DNA of 64,000 nucleotides from Shinella granuli (GCF_004341885.1 NZ_SLVX01000010.1:119593-183592), one strand, 5' to 3'. Positions 37,682 through 47,968 are shown, numbered from the stretch's first letter. Made by a program: numbers and translations. Notes: a model not told the origin generated them from the letters alone.

Positions 37682-37764
37682 CCATCGTGGCGACGGTGAT
37701 GACGCCGTCGCCGGGCTCCGGCGTGCTGTCGCTGTTCCCGAAAAGACCGAACCAGGATCGATCG

Positions 37765-38652
37765 ATGACAACGAAGACACATCGCAGCCCCGTGTCCGAA
37801 TTCCGCCTGCTGACGATCCCGCTGGTCGTGTTCCTGCTCGTCTTCCTGGGCTTTCCGGCCATCGTCAACCTTGTCTATTCGGTCTCCGAGGTCAGCTTCG
37901 AGACGTTGCGCCGCCCCGAAATCACCGGCTTCGGCAATTTTGCGGCCGTGTGGAGCGATGCCGCTTTCTGGCGGGCAAGCTGGTTCTCCTTCCGCTTCGG
38001 CCTGCTGACAGCCGTGCTCGAATGCGCGCTCGGCCTGTTCCTTGCCATATTCCTTGCCCCGCTTCTCGAAAGGCGAAGCTGGCTGATGGCGATCCTCATG
38101 CTGCCGCTGATGGTGGCGCCCGCACTTGTCGGCCTGATGTACCGGCTCGTGTTGCACGAATTCGCCGGCCCCGTGCCCTATTATCTCTGGGCCTGGTTCG
38201 GCGCGAGCCTTTCCTTTCTCGGCCCCGGCTCGGCCTTCTGGACCCTGATCGTCGTCGAGACGCTGCAGTGGACGCCCTTCGCCTTCCTGCTGTTCTACAT
38301 GGCCTACCAGGCGATCCCCCGTGAGATCATCGAGGCCTCGTCCATGGACGGCGCGCGCTACCACCACCGGCTCTGGTACATCGAGCTGCCGCTGATGACG
38401 CCGACCATCGTGGTGGCGCTGCTCATCCGCTTCATCGACGGCTTCCGCGTCTTCGACAACGTCTATGTGCTGACCGGCAGCGGCCCGGGCGGCTCCACCG
38501 CCTCGCTGTCCATCTATATCTATGAGGCCTTCTTCAAGCAGGGCGCCATCGGCAAGGCCGTCGCCGCCTCCGTCATCCTGTTCGCCGCCTCGTTCGCCGT
38601 GCTCTACGGCCTCAACGCCATTGCCGCCCGCCGCAAGGGAGCCACCCGATGA
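37765..38652 (+). CDS. Sugar ABC transporter permease 1 (MalF-like)
   Basis: A 295-residue inner-membrane protein with six helices. The coupling motif is EASSMDGARYHHRLWYIELPLMTP. The C-terminal part has LTGSGPGGSTASLSIYIYEAFF, usual for CUT1 permeases. ATG 37765 has AGGA seven bases upstream. The longer GTG start at 37687 would read through the intercistronic region. Its stop overlaps the next permease start (ATGA). Confidence 0.94.
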   Translation: MTTKTHRSPVSEFRLLTIPLVVFLLVFLGFPAIVNLVYSVSEVSFETLRRPEITGFGNFAAVWSDAAFWRASWFSFRFGLLTAVLECALGLFLAIFLAPLLERRSWLMAILMLPLMVAPALVGLMYRLVLHEFAGPVPYYLWAWFGASLSFLGPGSAFWTLIVVETLQWTPFAFLLFYMAYQAIPREIIEASSMDGARYHHRLWYIELPLMTPTIVVALLIRFIDGFRVFDNVYVLTGSGPGGSTASLSIYIYEAFFKQGAIGKAVAASVILFAASFAVLYGLNAIAARRKGATR

Positions 38653-39470
38653 TCAATATGCTGCGCTGGATCGTCTTTGCCCTCGCGGCCATCGCGATGA
38701 ACTTCCCGATCCTCGTGACGCTCTCCACCTCCTTCAAGAGCGCGCGCGAGCTGACCACCAATCCGGGCCTCTGGGTCCAGGCTCCGACGCTTGAGAACTA
38801 CGCTGCGGTCTTCACCGTCTCCGACCGGCTGAACATCTTCCTCTATCTCGTCAACAGCTTTGCCGTCGCCGCGCTGGGCACGCTGCTGGCGGTGGCGCTC
38901 GCCCTGCCCGCCGCCTATGCGATCGCGCGCGGCAAGGTCGGCGAACGCACGCTCTTGCCGCTCATCGTCAATCTGCGCGCCGTTCCGCTCGTCATCTTCG
39001 CCATCCCGCTCTACATGATGTTCCAATGGCTCTCGCTGCTCGACACGCGGCTCGGCCTCGGCCTCATCCTCGCCATCGTCAACCTGCCGCTCGCCCTCGT
39101 CATCCTCGTCAACGCCATCCGCGACCTGCCGAGCGAGCTCGACGAGGCTGCGCTGATGGACGGGGCGACGCGCACGCAGATCCTCGCGCGGGTCATCGCC
39201 CCGCTCTGCCGGCCGGCCATCGTCACCGGCGTGATCTTCGGCTTCATCACCGCCTGGAACGAATTCCTCTTCGGCCTGATGCTGACGACATCCAAGGCCG
39301 TGCCGATCACCGTCGGCGCCTCCTTCTTCTTCGCCGCCAGCGGCGGCGGCGTGCAATGGGGCGTCGCCTCGGCCGTCATGATCGTGGGGGCACTGCCGCC
39401 CATGCTGCTCGGCCTTCTCATGTATCGCCAGATCAGCGGCTCCATGACGGCCGGCGCGGTCAAGGGCTGA
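38649..39470 (+). CDS. Sugar ABC transporter permease 2 (MalG-like)
   Basis: A 273-residue permease with six helices. Typical MalG blocks are [37 protein letters not shown] and the EAA-type coupling loop [23 protein letters not shown], then [14 protein letters not shown]. Translationally coupled to permease 1 by a four-base overlap. The ATPase gene starts 23 bp downstream. Confidence 0.95.
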   Translation: MINMLRWIVFALAAIAMNFPILVTLSTSFKSARELTTNPGLWVQAPTLENYAAVFTVSDRLNIFLYLVNSFAVAALGTLLAVALALPAAYAIARGKVGERTLLPLIVNLRAVPLVIFAIPLYMMFQWLSLLDTRLGLGLILAIVNLPLALVILVNAIRDLPSELDEAALMDGATRTQILARVIAPLCRPAIVTGVIFGFITAWNEFLFGLMLTTSKAVPITVGASFFFAASGGGVQWGVASAVMIVGALPPMLLGLLMYRQISGSMTAGAVKG

Positions 39471-39493
39471 AACAGGGTTTCCCGGAGGTTCAA

Positions 39494-40558
39494 ATGGGTA
39501 CGATTCTGCTGGAAAAGGCCGGAAAGCGTTATGGCGGCGTCGAGATCATGCGCGATCTCGACCTTGCCATCGCCGACGGGGAATTCGTCGTCATCGTCGG
39601 GCCGTCGGGATGCGGCAAGTCCACGCTGCTGCGCATGATCGCCGGCATCGAGGAGACCACGTCGGGCAGGATCCTGATCGACGGCCGGGATGTGACCAAT
39701 GCTCCCCCGGTCGAGCGCGAACTGGCTATGGTGTTCCAGTCCTATGCGCTTTATCCGCATATGACGGTGCGCCAGAACATGGGCTTCGGCCTGAAGCTCG
39801 CCAAGCTGCCCGCCGCCGCCATCAAGTCCAAGGTCGACGAGGCCGCCGAGGCGCTGAAGCTGACGCCCCTCCTCGATCGCTATCCCAGGCAGCTCTCCGG
39901 CGGCCAGCGCCAGCGCGTCGCCATCGGCCGTGCCATCGTGCGCCAGCCGACAGCCTTCCTCTTCGACGAACCGCTCTCCAATCTGGATGCGGCGCTGCGC
40001 GTCGACATGCGGCTGGAGATTGCAAGGCTCCACCGCTCGCTCGGCGCCACCATGATCTATGTCACTCACGACCAGGTGGAGGCAATGACGCTTGCCGACC
40101 GCATCGTCGTGCTGAAGGAAGGGCGCATCATGCAGCATGGCAGCCCGCACGAACTCTACGAACGGCCGGCCAATCTCTTCGTTGCGCAATTCATCGGCAG
40201 CCCCAAGATGAACGTGCTGGACTGCGCGCCCGCCGGCGAAGGTGCACTCGACCTTGCCGGCGAAGGCCGGATCGATCTTGCCTTTTCCGGTGCACCGGCT
40301 CGGCTTGGCGCACGCCCCGAACATCTCCGGCTCGTTTCACCCGAGGCGGGCCATTGCCGCGGCACCGTGGAGGTCGCCGAATATCTCGGCGGCAGCACCA
40401 GCGTCTTCGTGCGCAACGATCGCCTCGGCCTGGTCAATGTCAGCGCCCCAGCCGACATGCCGGTGCGCATCGGCGAAACCGTCGGGATCGCCATCGACCC
40501 CATCCGCGCCTCCCTCTTCGACGCCGACGGTTTCAGCCTCGCAAGACAGGCCGGCTGA
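39494..40558 (+). CDS. Sugar ABC transporter, ATP-binding protein (MalK/UgpC-like)
   Basis: A 354-residue ATPase with the extra C-terminal TOBE/regulatory domain of CUT1 systems. Walker [10 protein letters not shown] is near 36-44, [13 protein letters not shown] is the Q-loop region, [14 protein letters not shown] the signature and [11 protein letters not shown]alker B. The TOBE part (about 240-350) includes [13 protein letters not shown] and [17 protein letters not shown] precedes the ATG. Last transport gene of the nanE operon. Confidence 0.95.
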   Translation: MGTILLEKAGKRYGGVEIMRDLDLAIADGEFVVIVGPSGCGKSTLLRMIAGIEETTSGRILIDGRDVTNAPPVERELAMVFQSYALYPHMTVRQNMGFGLKLAKLPAAAIKSKVDEAAEALKLTPLLDRYPRQLSGGQRQRVAIGRAIVRQPTAFLFDEPLSNLDAALRVDMRLEIARLHRSLGATMIYVTHDQVEAMTLADRIVVLKEGRIMQHGSPHELYERPANLFVAQFIGSPKMNVLDCAPAGEGALDLAGEGRIDLAFSGAPARLGARPEHLRLVSPEAGHCRGTVEVAEYLGGSTSVFVRNDRLGLVNVSAPADMPVRIGETVGIAIDPIRASLFDADGFSLARQAG

Positions 40559-40727
40559 TACGCTTCACCGTGTGGCTGAGAATGGTGCCGTCTTCCGCAA
40601 TCCTCCGCTCAGCCGCATCGTCAAGACGACGGTGCTCTTCGGCTATCATCTCCTAGGAGGATGGCGAGGCATGGCGGAAAACGGCACACAGGGACGACAA
40701 CACAGCGTTCTGCAAAGGGTGCCGCCC

Positions 40728-41963
40728 ATGACTGCCTATCCGATCGACCTGATCCGCGCCTCTTTCCCTGCTCTGGAAAATTCCCGCACGGCCTATCTCG
40801 ACAATCCGGCGGGAACACTGGTTCCGCAAACGGTCATCGCGGCCGTGGCGGAGGCGATGGCGACGGCCTCTTCCAATCTCGGCGGACGATTTGCCGCCTC
40901 GCAGCGGGCGGATGCCACCTGGCGCCTGGCGCATGAGGCGGCGGCGGAATTCGTCAATGCCCGGTCCTGGCAGGAGGTCGTCATCGGCCCGAACATGACG
41001 ACGCTGGCCTTCCAGATGGGCCGGGTCCTCGGCAAGACCTTTTCGCAGGGCGACGAGATCATCGTTACCCGCATGGACCATGAGGGCAACGTCTCGCCGT
41101 GGCTTGCGATGGCCGAGGAATACGGTCTCGTGGTGAAGTGGCTGCCGTTCAACAGGGAAAGCTGGCGCATCGAGCCTGATGATCTTGCAGCCCTTCTGAC
41201 GCCGCGTACGAAATTCCTCGCTCTCAACTACGCCTCCAACATGACCGGCAGCATCAACGACGTCACCGCGCTGACGGCGATGGCGCGGGCGGCGGGCGCG
41301 CTCGTCTGGATCGACGCCGTGCAGCTTGCGCCGCATCGCCTGCCCGACGTGCAGGCGATCGGCTGCGATTTCCTCGTGTGCTCGTCCTACAAGTTCTTCG
41401 GCCCGCATCTCGGCGTGCTGTGGGGGCGCGGCGATCTGCTGCGCGCGCTGCCGCCGCACCGCGTGCGCTGCCAGAGCGACGACATTCCGGACCGCTTCTG
41501 CACCGGCACGCCGCAGACCGAACTTCTGGCCGGCCTGACGGCGACGATCGACTATCTGGCTTCGGCAGGCGAGGCGACCGGCAACACCGGCACGCGGCGC
41601 GAGAAGATGGCCGGCGCCTATCAGGCCTTCGACGCCTATGAGGCCGGTCTCACGCGGCGGCTGATCGGCGGGCTGACCGCCATGCCGGGCGTCCGGCTGG
41701 TCGGCATCGCCAATTCCAATCTCTTCGCCCATCGCGTGCCGACGATCTCCTTCACGCATGAGCGTGTTTCGACCCATCGCTTTGCCGAGGCGCTGGCGGC
41801 CGAGGACATCAATGTCTGGTCCGGCCACAACTACGCGCTGGAGCCGGCCCGTCATCTCGGCCTTTCCGAGGAGGAAGGGGTGGTCCGCATCGGCATCGCC
41901 CATTACAACTGCGCCGAGGAGATCGAGCGCACGCTTGCGGCAATCGACAAGCTTGTCGCTTAG
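40728..41963 (+). CDS. Cysteine desulfurase-like aminotransferase class V protein
   Basis: A 411-residue PLP enzyme. It starts MTAYPIDLIRASFPALENSRTAYLDNPAG. The cofactor Asp and His are in WIDAVQLAPHR and the Schiff-base Lys in CSSYKFFGPHLGVLWG. It belongs to the cysteine-desulfurase-like branch whose substrate is often not sulfur related. There is no obvious active-site Cys loop as in NifS. An upstream in-frame ATG at 40671 has a strong AGGAGG (40655-40660) ten bases before it and would add 19 residues. The chosen start matches where family similarity begins. It may be transcribed with the sugar operon. Confidence 0.85.
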   Translation: MTAYPIDLIRASFPALENSRTAYLDNPAGTLVPQTVIAAVAEAMATASSNLGGRFAASQRADATWRLAHEAAAEFVNARSWQEVVIGPNMTTLAFQMGRVLGKTFSQGDEIIVTRMDHEGNVSPWLAMAEEYGLVVKWLPFNRESWRIEPDDLAALLTPRTKFLALNYASNMTGSINDVTALTAMARAAGALVWIDAVQLAPHRLPDVQAIGCDFLVCSSYKFFGPHLGVLWGRGDLLRALPPHRVRCQSDDIPDRFCTGTPQTELLAGLTATIDYLASAGEATGNTGTRREKMAGAYQAFDAYEAGLTRRLIGGLTAMPGVRLVGIANSNLFAHRVPTISFTHERVSTHRFAEALAAEDINVWSGHNYALEPARHLGLSEEEGVVRIGIAHYNCAEEIERTLAAIDKLVA

Positions 41964-42023
41964 GACGGGGTGTCGTAAGGCGTAGAAGTAACCGTTTTCC
42001 TTGGGAATCTTGCAGATGGCCCC

Positions 42024-42845
42024 ATGACAGAAACCGTCGCCGCCAGTTGGATCGCGCCTTTCGCGCATGCGCTCGACCGCTACGACCAGCCCGATAGCGT
42101 TTCGGCGCTTCTGGCGGCCATCGGTTCGGTCGCGCGGTTCCATGTGGCATTGTCGGTGGTTCATCGCAAGAACGGCGGCCCGAGCTATGTGTTCGACACG
42201 TTCTCCGGGCCACGGGCCAAGCGCGCGGTGCAGCTTTTCATTGCCGGCACCTACCTGCTCAATCCCTTCTACAATGCTTATCTCGCCGGCCTGCCGGCCG
42301 GCATTTACCTGATGCGCGATCTGGCGCCCGATCAATATCTCGATTCCGATCTCTACCGCGGCCTCGACATCCGTCGCCACGAGGACGAGGAGCTGGGCTA
42401 CCGCACGCATGGCTGGCCGGAGGGCATGGAGGAGCTGCTGATCGCCATGGACCTGCCGGGCGGGGAGATGGCGGAGATCAGCCTGTCGCGCATCCGCAGC
42501 GAGGGCGGTTTCGACGAGGCCTCGATCGCCCGGTTGCGCGAGGCGCATCCGATGATCGCCGCGATCTTCCGCCGGCTCTGGGCGCATCTTTCACGCAGCG
42601 AGAATACCCCGCAGGCGCGCCCCATCGATCATCTTTTCAGCGATTTCGGCCGCGATCTCCTGAGCCCCCGGGAACGGGAAGTGGCCCTTCTCATCCTGAA
42701 GGGCCATTCCAGCGAGTCGATCAGCTATCACCTCGGTATTTCGATCGCGACGGTGAAGACCCACCGGCAGAAGCTTTATGCAAAGCTCAATCTGTCCACG
42801 CAGCAGGAACTGTTTTCGACATTCCTGCGCAGCCTCAATCTGTGA
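42024..42845 (+). CDS. LuxR-family transcriptional regulator
   Basis: A 273-residue regulator. The C-terminal LuxR helix-turn-helix (about 208-265) reads LLSPREREVALLILKGHSSESI, then LGISIATVKTHRQKLYAKLNLST. The N-terminal 200 residues have no named domain that I recognise and are not an obvious autoinducer domain. Rhizobia hold many orphan regulators of this size next to amino-acid transport genes. Here a convergent aminotransferase and the amino-acid ABC operon beyond it are likely targets (inference). Confidence 0.88.
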   Translation: MTETVAASWIAPFAHALDRYDQPDSVSALLAAIGSVARFHVALSVVHRKNGGPSYVFDTFSGPRAKRAVQLFIAGTYLLNPFYNAYLAGLPAGIYLMRDLAPDQYLDSDLYRGLDIRRHEDEELGYRTHGWPEGMEELLIAMDLPGGEMAEISLSRIRSEGGFDEASIARLREAHPMIAAIFRRLWAHLSRSENTPQARPIDHLFSDFGRDLLSPREREVALLILKGHSSESISYHLGISIATVKTHRQKLYAKLNLSTQQELFSTFLRSLNL

Positions 42846-42884
42846 GGCGAGGGGACGAACCGGGCTCGCCCCCCTCCTTTCCTT

Positions 42885-43997
42885 TCAACCCTTCAGGTTG
42901 TCGCGGATCGCGGCGGAGATGGCGGCAAGGCCCTTGCGCAGCTCGTCCTCGGTCGGCCAGGCATAGCCGATGCGGAAATGCCGGTCGTCCTGCTCGAACC
43001 AGCTGCCGCGGCCGACATAGGCCTGGTGACGGCTGTAGAGGCTTTCGTGGAAGCCGGCGAGATCGACATCGGCCGAGGGCACGATGCGCGGGAAACAGAC
43101 GCAGCCGCCCGACGGTTCGATCCATTCGACAAGCGGTTCGGAAGCGATCCAGTCCTTGACGATGGCAAAGGCGCTGGCGATGCGGGCATTGTTGAAGGCG
43201 AGCCATTCGTCGCGCTGGCTGAGCGCGACATAGGCGATGTATTCATCCACCGTGCTGCCGGAAATGCCGATCTGCTCGCGGGCGGCAAGGAAGGTTTCCA
43301 TGAGCGCGGCATCGCGCGTGATCAGCCAGCCGATGCGGATGCCGGGAATGCCGTAGGTCTTGGAGAGCGAGGAGACACTGATCACCCGGTCCGACAGGCT
43401 TGCGGCGACCGGCAGCATCGGCCCCGAGGTCATCTCGCGATAGGTCTCGTCGAAGAGGAGGCACGTGCCCTTGCGCTCGACCAGTGCAACCAGCGCCTTC
43501 ATCTCGTCCTCGCAGATCATCACGCCGGTCGGATTGTGCGGATAGGTGACGGAGACATATCTGGTCTCGGGCCGGATTGCCGCTTCGATGGCCTCGAGGT
43601 CGAGCCGGTAGCCGGTCTCGAAGGTGAGGTCGACGATGCTCATGTCCGCGCCGATGGTGCGCGGCGTTTCGAGGTTCGTCGCATAGTTCGGGCGCACAAC
43701 GACGATGTGGTCGCCGGCCTGAAGCATGGAGGTGGCGATGATGAAGAGCGCGCCCGCGGCGCCTGCGGTCACGAGCACGTCGTCGGCCGAAAGGCCTTCA
43801 CCGGTGCGGGCGATGAGGCCGCGCAGGTCCGGCGCGCCGCGATGGTCGCCATAGCACAGGAGGATATCGTCCAGCTTCAGGTTCAGCTCGCCGAGGCGCC
43901 GGTCGGCGACGGAGCTTTCCGAGAGATTGTAGCGGATCGTGTCGTAGCCGAGCTGTTCGGGCGATTCCAGCTCGATGGGCATGCGGACATATTTCAT
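42885..43997 (-). CDS. Pyridoxal-phosphate aminotransferase class I/II
   Basis: A 370-residue fold-type I aminotransferase. Residues typical of the family are TAGAAGALFIIATSML, the Asn in YPHNPTGVMI, the Asp in LLFDETYREM, the PLP lysine in SSLSKTYGIPGIRIGW, and the C-terminal Arg in RHFRIGYAW. The amino donor is unknown. Divergent from an amino-acid uptake operon with a 186-bp shared regulatory region, which suggests that it metabolises the imported amino acid. GAGGAGAGCCCC precedes the ATG. Confidence 0.92.
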   Translation of the reverse strand: MKYVRMPIELESPEQLGYDTIRYNLSESSVADRRLGELNLKLDDILLCYGDHRGAPDLRGLIARTGEGLSADDVLVTAGAAGALFIIATSMLQAGDHIVVVRPNYATNLETPRTIGADMSIVDLTFETGYRLDLEAIEAAIRPETRYVSVTYPHNPTGVMICEDEMKALVALVERKGTCLLFDETYREMTSGPMLPVAASLSDRVISVSSLSKTYGIPGIRIGWLITRDAALMETFLAAREQIGISGSTVDEYIAYVALSQRDEWLAFNNARIASAFAIVKDWIASEPLVEWIEPSGGCVCFPRIVPSADVDLAGFHESLYSRHQAYVGRGSWFEQDDRHFRIGYAWPTEDELRKGLAAISAAIRDNLKG

Positions 43998-44017
43998 GGG
44001 GCTCTCCTCTGGCCTGC

Positions 44018-44050
44018 ATGTGACAGGGCTAGATCAACCGCGCGTCACAT
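44018..44050. promoter_or_regulatory. Inverted repeat ATGTGAC-N19-GTCACAT in a divergent promoter region
   Basis: ATGTGAC (44018-44024) and GTCACAT (44044-44050) are a perfect 7-bp dyad. A second, shorter dyad TGATG-N5-CATCA (44068-44082) follows. Both lie between the divergent aminotransferase and amino-acid ABC genes, so operator function is likely. The binding protein is unknown. Confidence 0.4.
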
Positions 44051-44183
44051 TCCATCCTCCCCGAGGGTGATGACGGGCATCATCCCCTAGGTGGATTTCC
44101 TCCCCCTTCCTCCCGGCGCATCGTTCCCCATCGGCGGAGTGAGGACCGTCGCAAGAACTGACCTAACAAAGAAGGGGAATGCC

Positions 44184-44996
44184 ATGAAATTCATGACCGG
44201 TCTGTTGTCTGCTGCAATCGTCGGCTTGGCGGTTGCCATGCCTGCCCAAGCCGAAACGCTGCGCGTCGGCATGGAATGCACCTATGCGCCCTTCAACTAC
44301 CGCACGCCGGAGGGCGAGATGGCGGGTTACGACGTCGACGTCGCCAAGGGCATCGCCGAGCGTATCGGCGTCGATCTCGACTATGTCTGCCAGGAATGGG
44401 ACGGCATGATCCCGTCGCTGCTTGCCAACAAGTTCGACCTCATCGTCGCCTCCATGTCGATCACCGAGGAACGCAAGCAGAAGATCGACTTCTCGATCCC
44501 CTACCGCGTTTCCGTCGGCCGCATCCTCGGTTCGAAGGAAGCGAGCCTCAAGCTGTTCGACGAGGCCGGCAATCCGATCCCGGATGCCTTCAACGGCCTG
44601 CGCTTCGGCGTGGAGCGTGCCTCGACCTATGCGAAATGGGTGGAAGCCAAGCTGCCGGGCGCCGAGATCTCCCTTTATGACGGCGCCCAGCCGATGCTGC
44701 TCGACCTGCAGAACGGCCGCATCGACATCGCCATCACCAACCCGATGAAGGCTTATCTCGACTTCCTCAGCAAGGAGAACGGCGCCGGCTTCGAATTCGT
44801 CTCGCCGCCGATCGACGAAGTCGAGTATTTCGGTCCGGGTGTGGGCGTCGGCCTGCGCAAGGGCAATGACGAGCTGCTCGCCAAGATCGACACGGCGCTG
44901 GACGAGATGATCAAGGACGGCTCGCTCGAAAAGTACAGCCTGCAATACTTCCCCTTCTCCATCCATCCGTCGAACTGGAAGGGCGTCGGCCAGTAA
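44184..44996 (+). CDS. Polar amino-acid ABC transporter, periplasmic binding protein
   Basis: A 270-residue family 3 binding protein (ArgT/HisJ-like). Signal peptide 1-23 ends AMPAQA. The fold starts TLRVGMECTYAPFNYRTPEG, followed by YDVDVAKGIAERIG, DLIVASMSITEERKQKIDFS and the C-terminal lobe SLEKYSLQYF. Ligands of such proteins are usually basic or polar amino acids. The exact one is not evident. AAGGGGAAT precedes the ATG. The frame upstream to 44091 has no ribosome site. Confidence 0.94.
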   Translation: MKFMTGLLSAAIVGLAVAMPAQAETLRVGMECTYAPFNYRTPEGEMAGYDVDVAKGIAERIGVDLDYVCQEWDGMIPSLLANKFDLIVASMSITEERKQKIDFSIPYRVSVGRILGSKEASLKLFDEAGNPIPDAFNGLRFGVERASTYAKWVEAKLPGAEISLYDGAQPMLLDLQNGRIDIAITNPMKAYLDFLSKENGAGFEFVSPPIDEVEYFGPGVGVGLRKGNDELLAKIDTALDEMIKDGSLEKYSLQYFPFSIHPSNWKGVGQ

Positions 44997-45006
44997 GCAT
45001 GACCTC

Positions 45007-45033
45007 CGGGCGTCGCGCCAGGCGCGGCGCCCG
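45007..45033 (+). other. Intercistronic hairpin after the amino-acid binding-protein gene
   Basis: CGGGCGTCGCGCC (45007-45019) pairs with GGCGCGGCGCCCG (45021-45033) with a single G-U pair, ten bases after the binding-protein stop. It is very GC-rich and has no T-run. Probable mRNA stabiliser or attenuator. Confidence 0.6.
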
Positions 45034-45062
45034 ATCTCGCATGAAGATTACGGAGGTATGGC

Positions 45063-45758
45063 ATGTCGGTTCTCGACGGCTGGTGGGACGACTTCTTCTT
45101 CGGCCTGATGACGGTGTTGCAGGTCTTTTCCGTGGCCCTGGTGATTGCCGTCGCCTGCGGGCTGCTCGGCGCCTCGGCCAAGCTTTCCAAAAGCCGCATC
45201 CTGCGCGCCATCGCCCAGGCCTATACGGTGGTGTTCCGCGGCGCGCCGGAGCTCCTGGTGCTGCTGCTCTTCTATTTCGGCATGGCCATCACGCTCACCT
45301 CGATCGTGCAGGCCTTCGATCCCTCGGTGAAATTCATCGATCTTCCGCCGTTCTGGGCCGGCTCCATCGCGATCGGCCTGATCGTCGGGGCCTATATGAC
45401 CGAGACTTTCCGCGGCGCCTTCCTCGGCGTCGACCGGGGGCAGATCGAGGCCGCGCGGGCGCTCAGCCTCAAGCGCCACCAGATCTTCCGCTATGTGCGC
45501 CTGCCGCAGATGTGGCGGCTCGCCCTGCCGAATTTCGGCAATCACATGCTCTCCATCATGAAGGATACGGCGCTCGTCTCCATCATCGGGCTGGAAGAGA
45601 TCCTCTTCGTCGCCAAGATGGCGAACTCGCTGATCCACCGCCCCTTCCTGCTCTACATGACCGTCGCCCTGATCTACCTCGCGATGACGACGGTGATCAC
45701 GTTTGCCGTCGGCTGGCTGGAGCAGCGCGCCAACCGCCACCTGAGAGGTGCCCGATGA
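45063..45758 (+). CDS. Polar amino-acid ABC transporter permease 1
   Basis: A 231-residue HisM/HisQ-type permease. [16 protein letters not shown] is the hallmark block following the second helix. The coupling loop is [24 protein letters not shown]. Four to five helices. GGAGGTATGGC precedes the start. Four-base overlap with permease 2. Confidence 0.94.
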   Translation: MSVLDGWWDDFFFGLMTVLQVFSVALVIAVACGLLGASAKLSKSRILRAIAQAYTVVFRGAPELLVLLLFYFGMAITLTSIVQAFDPSVKFIDLPPFWAGSIAIGLIVGAYMTETFRGAFLGVDRGQIEAARALSLKRHQIFRYVRLPQMWRLALPNFGNHMLSIMKDTALVSIIGLEEILFVAKMANSLIHRPFLLYMTVALIYLAMTTVITFAVGWLEQRANRHLRGAR

Positions 45759-46447
45759 GCTTCGACCTCTCGCTGATCGCCGTCAGTCTTCCGAAGATCC
45801 TGCAAGGCCTCGGGCTGACGCTCAACCTGCTCGCCGTCTCGACCCTGTTCGGGCTGATCCTTGCCGTCGGCATCCTGCTGATGCGGCTCTCGCGCCGGGC
45901 CTGGCTGGTCTGGCCGGCCAAGGCCTATATCTACTTCTTCCGCGGCACGCCGCTGCTCGTGCAGCTCTTCGTCATCTATCACGGCCTGCCGCAGTTCGGC
46001 TTCATCAGGCAGAGCGTGCTCTGGCCGCTCCTGCGCGAACCCTACTGGTGCTCTGTCATCGCGCTGTCGCTCAACACGGCGGCCTATGTCTCGGAAATCC
46101 TGCGCGGCGGCGTGCTCGGCGTCGACAAGGGCCTCATCGAGGCGGGCAAGGCGCTCGGCCTCAGCAAGTTCCAGCGCACGAGCCGCATCACTGCTCCCCT
46201 CGCCGTCAGGCTGGCGCTTCCGGCCTACAGCAACGAGATCGTCTCGATGCTGAAGTCGACCGCGCTCGCCTCCACCGTCACGCTGATGGAAATGACGGGC
46301 GTTGCCCGCACCATCGTGGCCGACACCTTCGCCCCATACGAGATCTTCATCGCCGCGACGATCATCTACCTCGTGCTCGTCTGGATCATCCAGACTGGCT
46401 TCACGCTGGTCGAGACCTACGCGAACCGCCATGTGAGAAAGACCTGA
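45755..46447 (+). CDS. Polar amino-acid ABC transporter permease 2
   Basis: A 230-residue partner permease. [19 protein letters not shown] is the family hallmark. The coupling loop is [21 protein letters not shown], followed by [20 protein letters not shown]. The start overlaps the permease 1 stop by four bases and the stop overlaps the ATPase start by one base, so the operon is tightly coupled. Confidence 0.94.
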   Translation: MSFDLSLIAVSLPKILQGLGLTLNLLAVSTLFGLILAVGILLMRLSRRAWLVWPAKAYIYFFRGTPLLVQLFVIYHGLPQFGFIRQSVLWPLLREPYWCSVIALSLNTAAYVSEILRGGVLGVDKGLIEAGKALGLSKFQRTSRITAPLAVRLALPAYSNEIVSMLKSTALASTVTLMEMTGVARTIVADTFAPYEIFIAATIIYLVLVWIIQTGFTLVETYANRHVRKT

Positions 46448-47184
46448 TGGCCGATATCATTGTCCTCGAAAAGATGAACAAGTTCTACGGCACCTATCAC
46501 GCGCTGAAGGATGTCGATCTCACGATCGCCAAGGGCGAGAAGGTCGTGGTCTGCGGCCCCTCGGGCTCCGGGAAATCGACCATGATCCGCTGCATCAACC
46601 GGCTGGAAGAGCATGACAGCGGTCGCATCGTCGTGGGCGGGGAAGAGCTGACCGATGACGAGAAGAAGATCGATCTCGTCCGCCGCGAGGTCGGCATGGT
46701 GTTCCAGAGCTTCAACCTCTTCCCGCACATGACCGTGCTGGAGAACCTGACGCTCGCGCCGCGGCTGGTGCGCAAGATGGCGACGGGGGAGGCCGAGGCG
46801 ATCGCCATGAAATACCTCACCCGCGTGCGCATCCCCGACCAGGCGAGCAAATATCCTTCCCAGCTTTCGGGCGGCCAGCAGCAGCGCGTCGCCATTGCCC
46901 GGGCGCTGTGCATGAACCCGGAGGTGATGCTCTTCGACGAACCCACCTCCGCGCTCGACCCGGAGATGATCTCCGAAGTGCTCGACGTGATGACCGACCT
47001 TGCCCGCGAGGGCATGACGATGGTCTGCGTGACGCACGAGATGGGCTTTGCCCGCTCGGTCGCCGACCGCATCGTCTTCATGGACCAGGGCGAGATCGTC
47101 GAGGTCTCCACCCCGGCCGAATTCTTCGCAGCCCCGAAATCCGAGCGTGCCCGCACCTTCCTCGGACAGATCCTTGCGCATTGA
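46447..47184 (+). CDS. Polar amino-acid ABC transporter, ATP-binding protein (HisP/GlnQ type)
   Basis: A 245-residue ATPase. Walker [10 protein letters not shown] is near 37-45, the Q-loop is in [13 protein letters not shown], the signature [15 protein letters not shown] and Walker [14 protein letters not shown] follow, and the H-loop is CVTHEMGFA. Start overlaps the permease stop. An inositol-monophosphatase-family gene follows seven bases after the stop. Confidence 0.95.
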   Translation: MADIIVLEKMNKFYGTYHALKDVDLTIAKGEKVVVCGPSGSGKSTMIRCINRLEEHDSGRIVVGGEELTDDEKKIDLVRREVGMVFQSFNLFPHMTVLENLTLAPRLVRKMATGEAEAIAMKYLTRVRIPDQASKYPSQLSGGQQQRVAIARALCMNPEVMLFDEPTSALDPEMISEVLDVMTDLAREGMTMVCVTHEMGFARSVADRIVFMDQGEIVEVSTPAEFFAAPKSERARTFLGQILAH

Positions 47185-47191
47185 GAGAGCC

Positions 47192-47968
47192 ATGACCGAT
47201 CGTACCGAAACCTTTTTCGCCTTCGCCCAGGAGATCGCCAACGACTCCCGCGCTCTGCTCCTGGCCGCCGCCGAAGAGGCGCCCCGCGTCAACCTGAAAC
47301 AGGATGCGAGCTTCGTCACCGCCACCGATCGCGCCGTGGAGGCACGCCTTCGCGAGCGGATCCACGCCACCTTCCCCGATCATGGCATCATGGGCGAGGA
47401 ATATGGCAGCGAGCGGCTTGATGCCGAATTCGTCTGGGTGCTCGACCCGATCGACGGCACGGCGGCCTGGGTCGCGGGCATTCCGGTCTATGGCACGCTG
47501 ATCTCGCTGGCGCGCGGCGGCAAGCCGCTGCTCGGCGTCATCGACCTGCCGGCGACGGGCGAACGCTTCACCGGCATTTCCGGCAAAGGCGCCTGGCACA
47601 ATGGCAAGCCGGTCCGCTGCCGCAAGGGCACGGCTCTTTCGGATGCCTATATGACCTCATCGAACCCCCGCTTCATTCCCGAAGCCGACCGCGCGCCCTT
47701 CGCGCGTCTCGACGGTGCGGTGCAGTTCACCCAGTACGGCGGCAGTTGCTACAGCTATGCCTGCCTTGCGCGCGGACGCACGGACCTTGCCGTCGACGCC
47801 GGGTTCGACGCCTACGACCTCTTCGCCCCCACCGCCATCATCGAAGGCGCGGGCGGAATCGTCACCGACTGGCAGGGCGGCCCGCTCGATCTGAGCTGGA
47901 AGGGCTGTGTCGTCGCGGCCGGCGATGCGGCACTTCATGCGAGCGCCGTTCGTCTGCTTGCTGCCTGA
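47192..47968 (+). CDS. Inositol-monophosphatase-family phosphatase
   Basis: A 258-residue Mg-dependent, lithium-sensitive-type phosphatase. Metal ligands are in IMGEEYG (68-70) and LDPIDGT (85-90), with the third Asp at 209 in DAYDLFAP. Family members hydrolyse inositol phosphate, histidinol phosphate, fructose bisphosphate or 3'-phosphoadenosine phosphate. HisN-type histidinol phosphatases are of this length, and linkage to an amino-acid importer makes that an option, but the substrate cannot be decided. The ATG at 47192 has GAGAGAGCC upstream. Confidence 0.9.
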   Translation: MTDRTETFFAFAQEIANDSRALLLAAAEEAPRVNLKQDASFVTATDRAVEARLRERIHATFPDHGIMGEEYGSERLDAEFVWVLDPIDGTAAWVAGIPVYGTLISLARGGKPLLGVIDLPATGERFTGISGKGAWHNGKPVRCRKGTALSDAYMTSSNPRFIPEADRAPFARLDGAVQFTQYGGSCYSYACLARGRTDLAVDAGFDAYDLFAPTAIIEGAGGIVTDWQGGPLDLSWKGCVVAAGDAALHASAVRLLAA

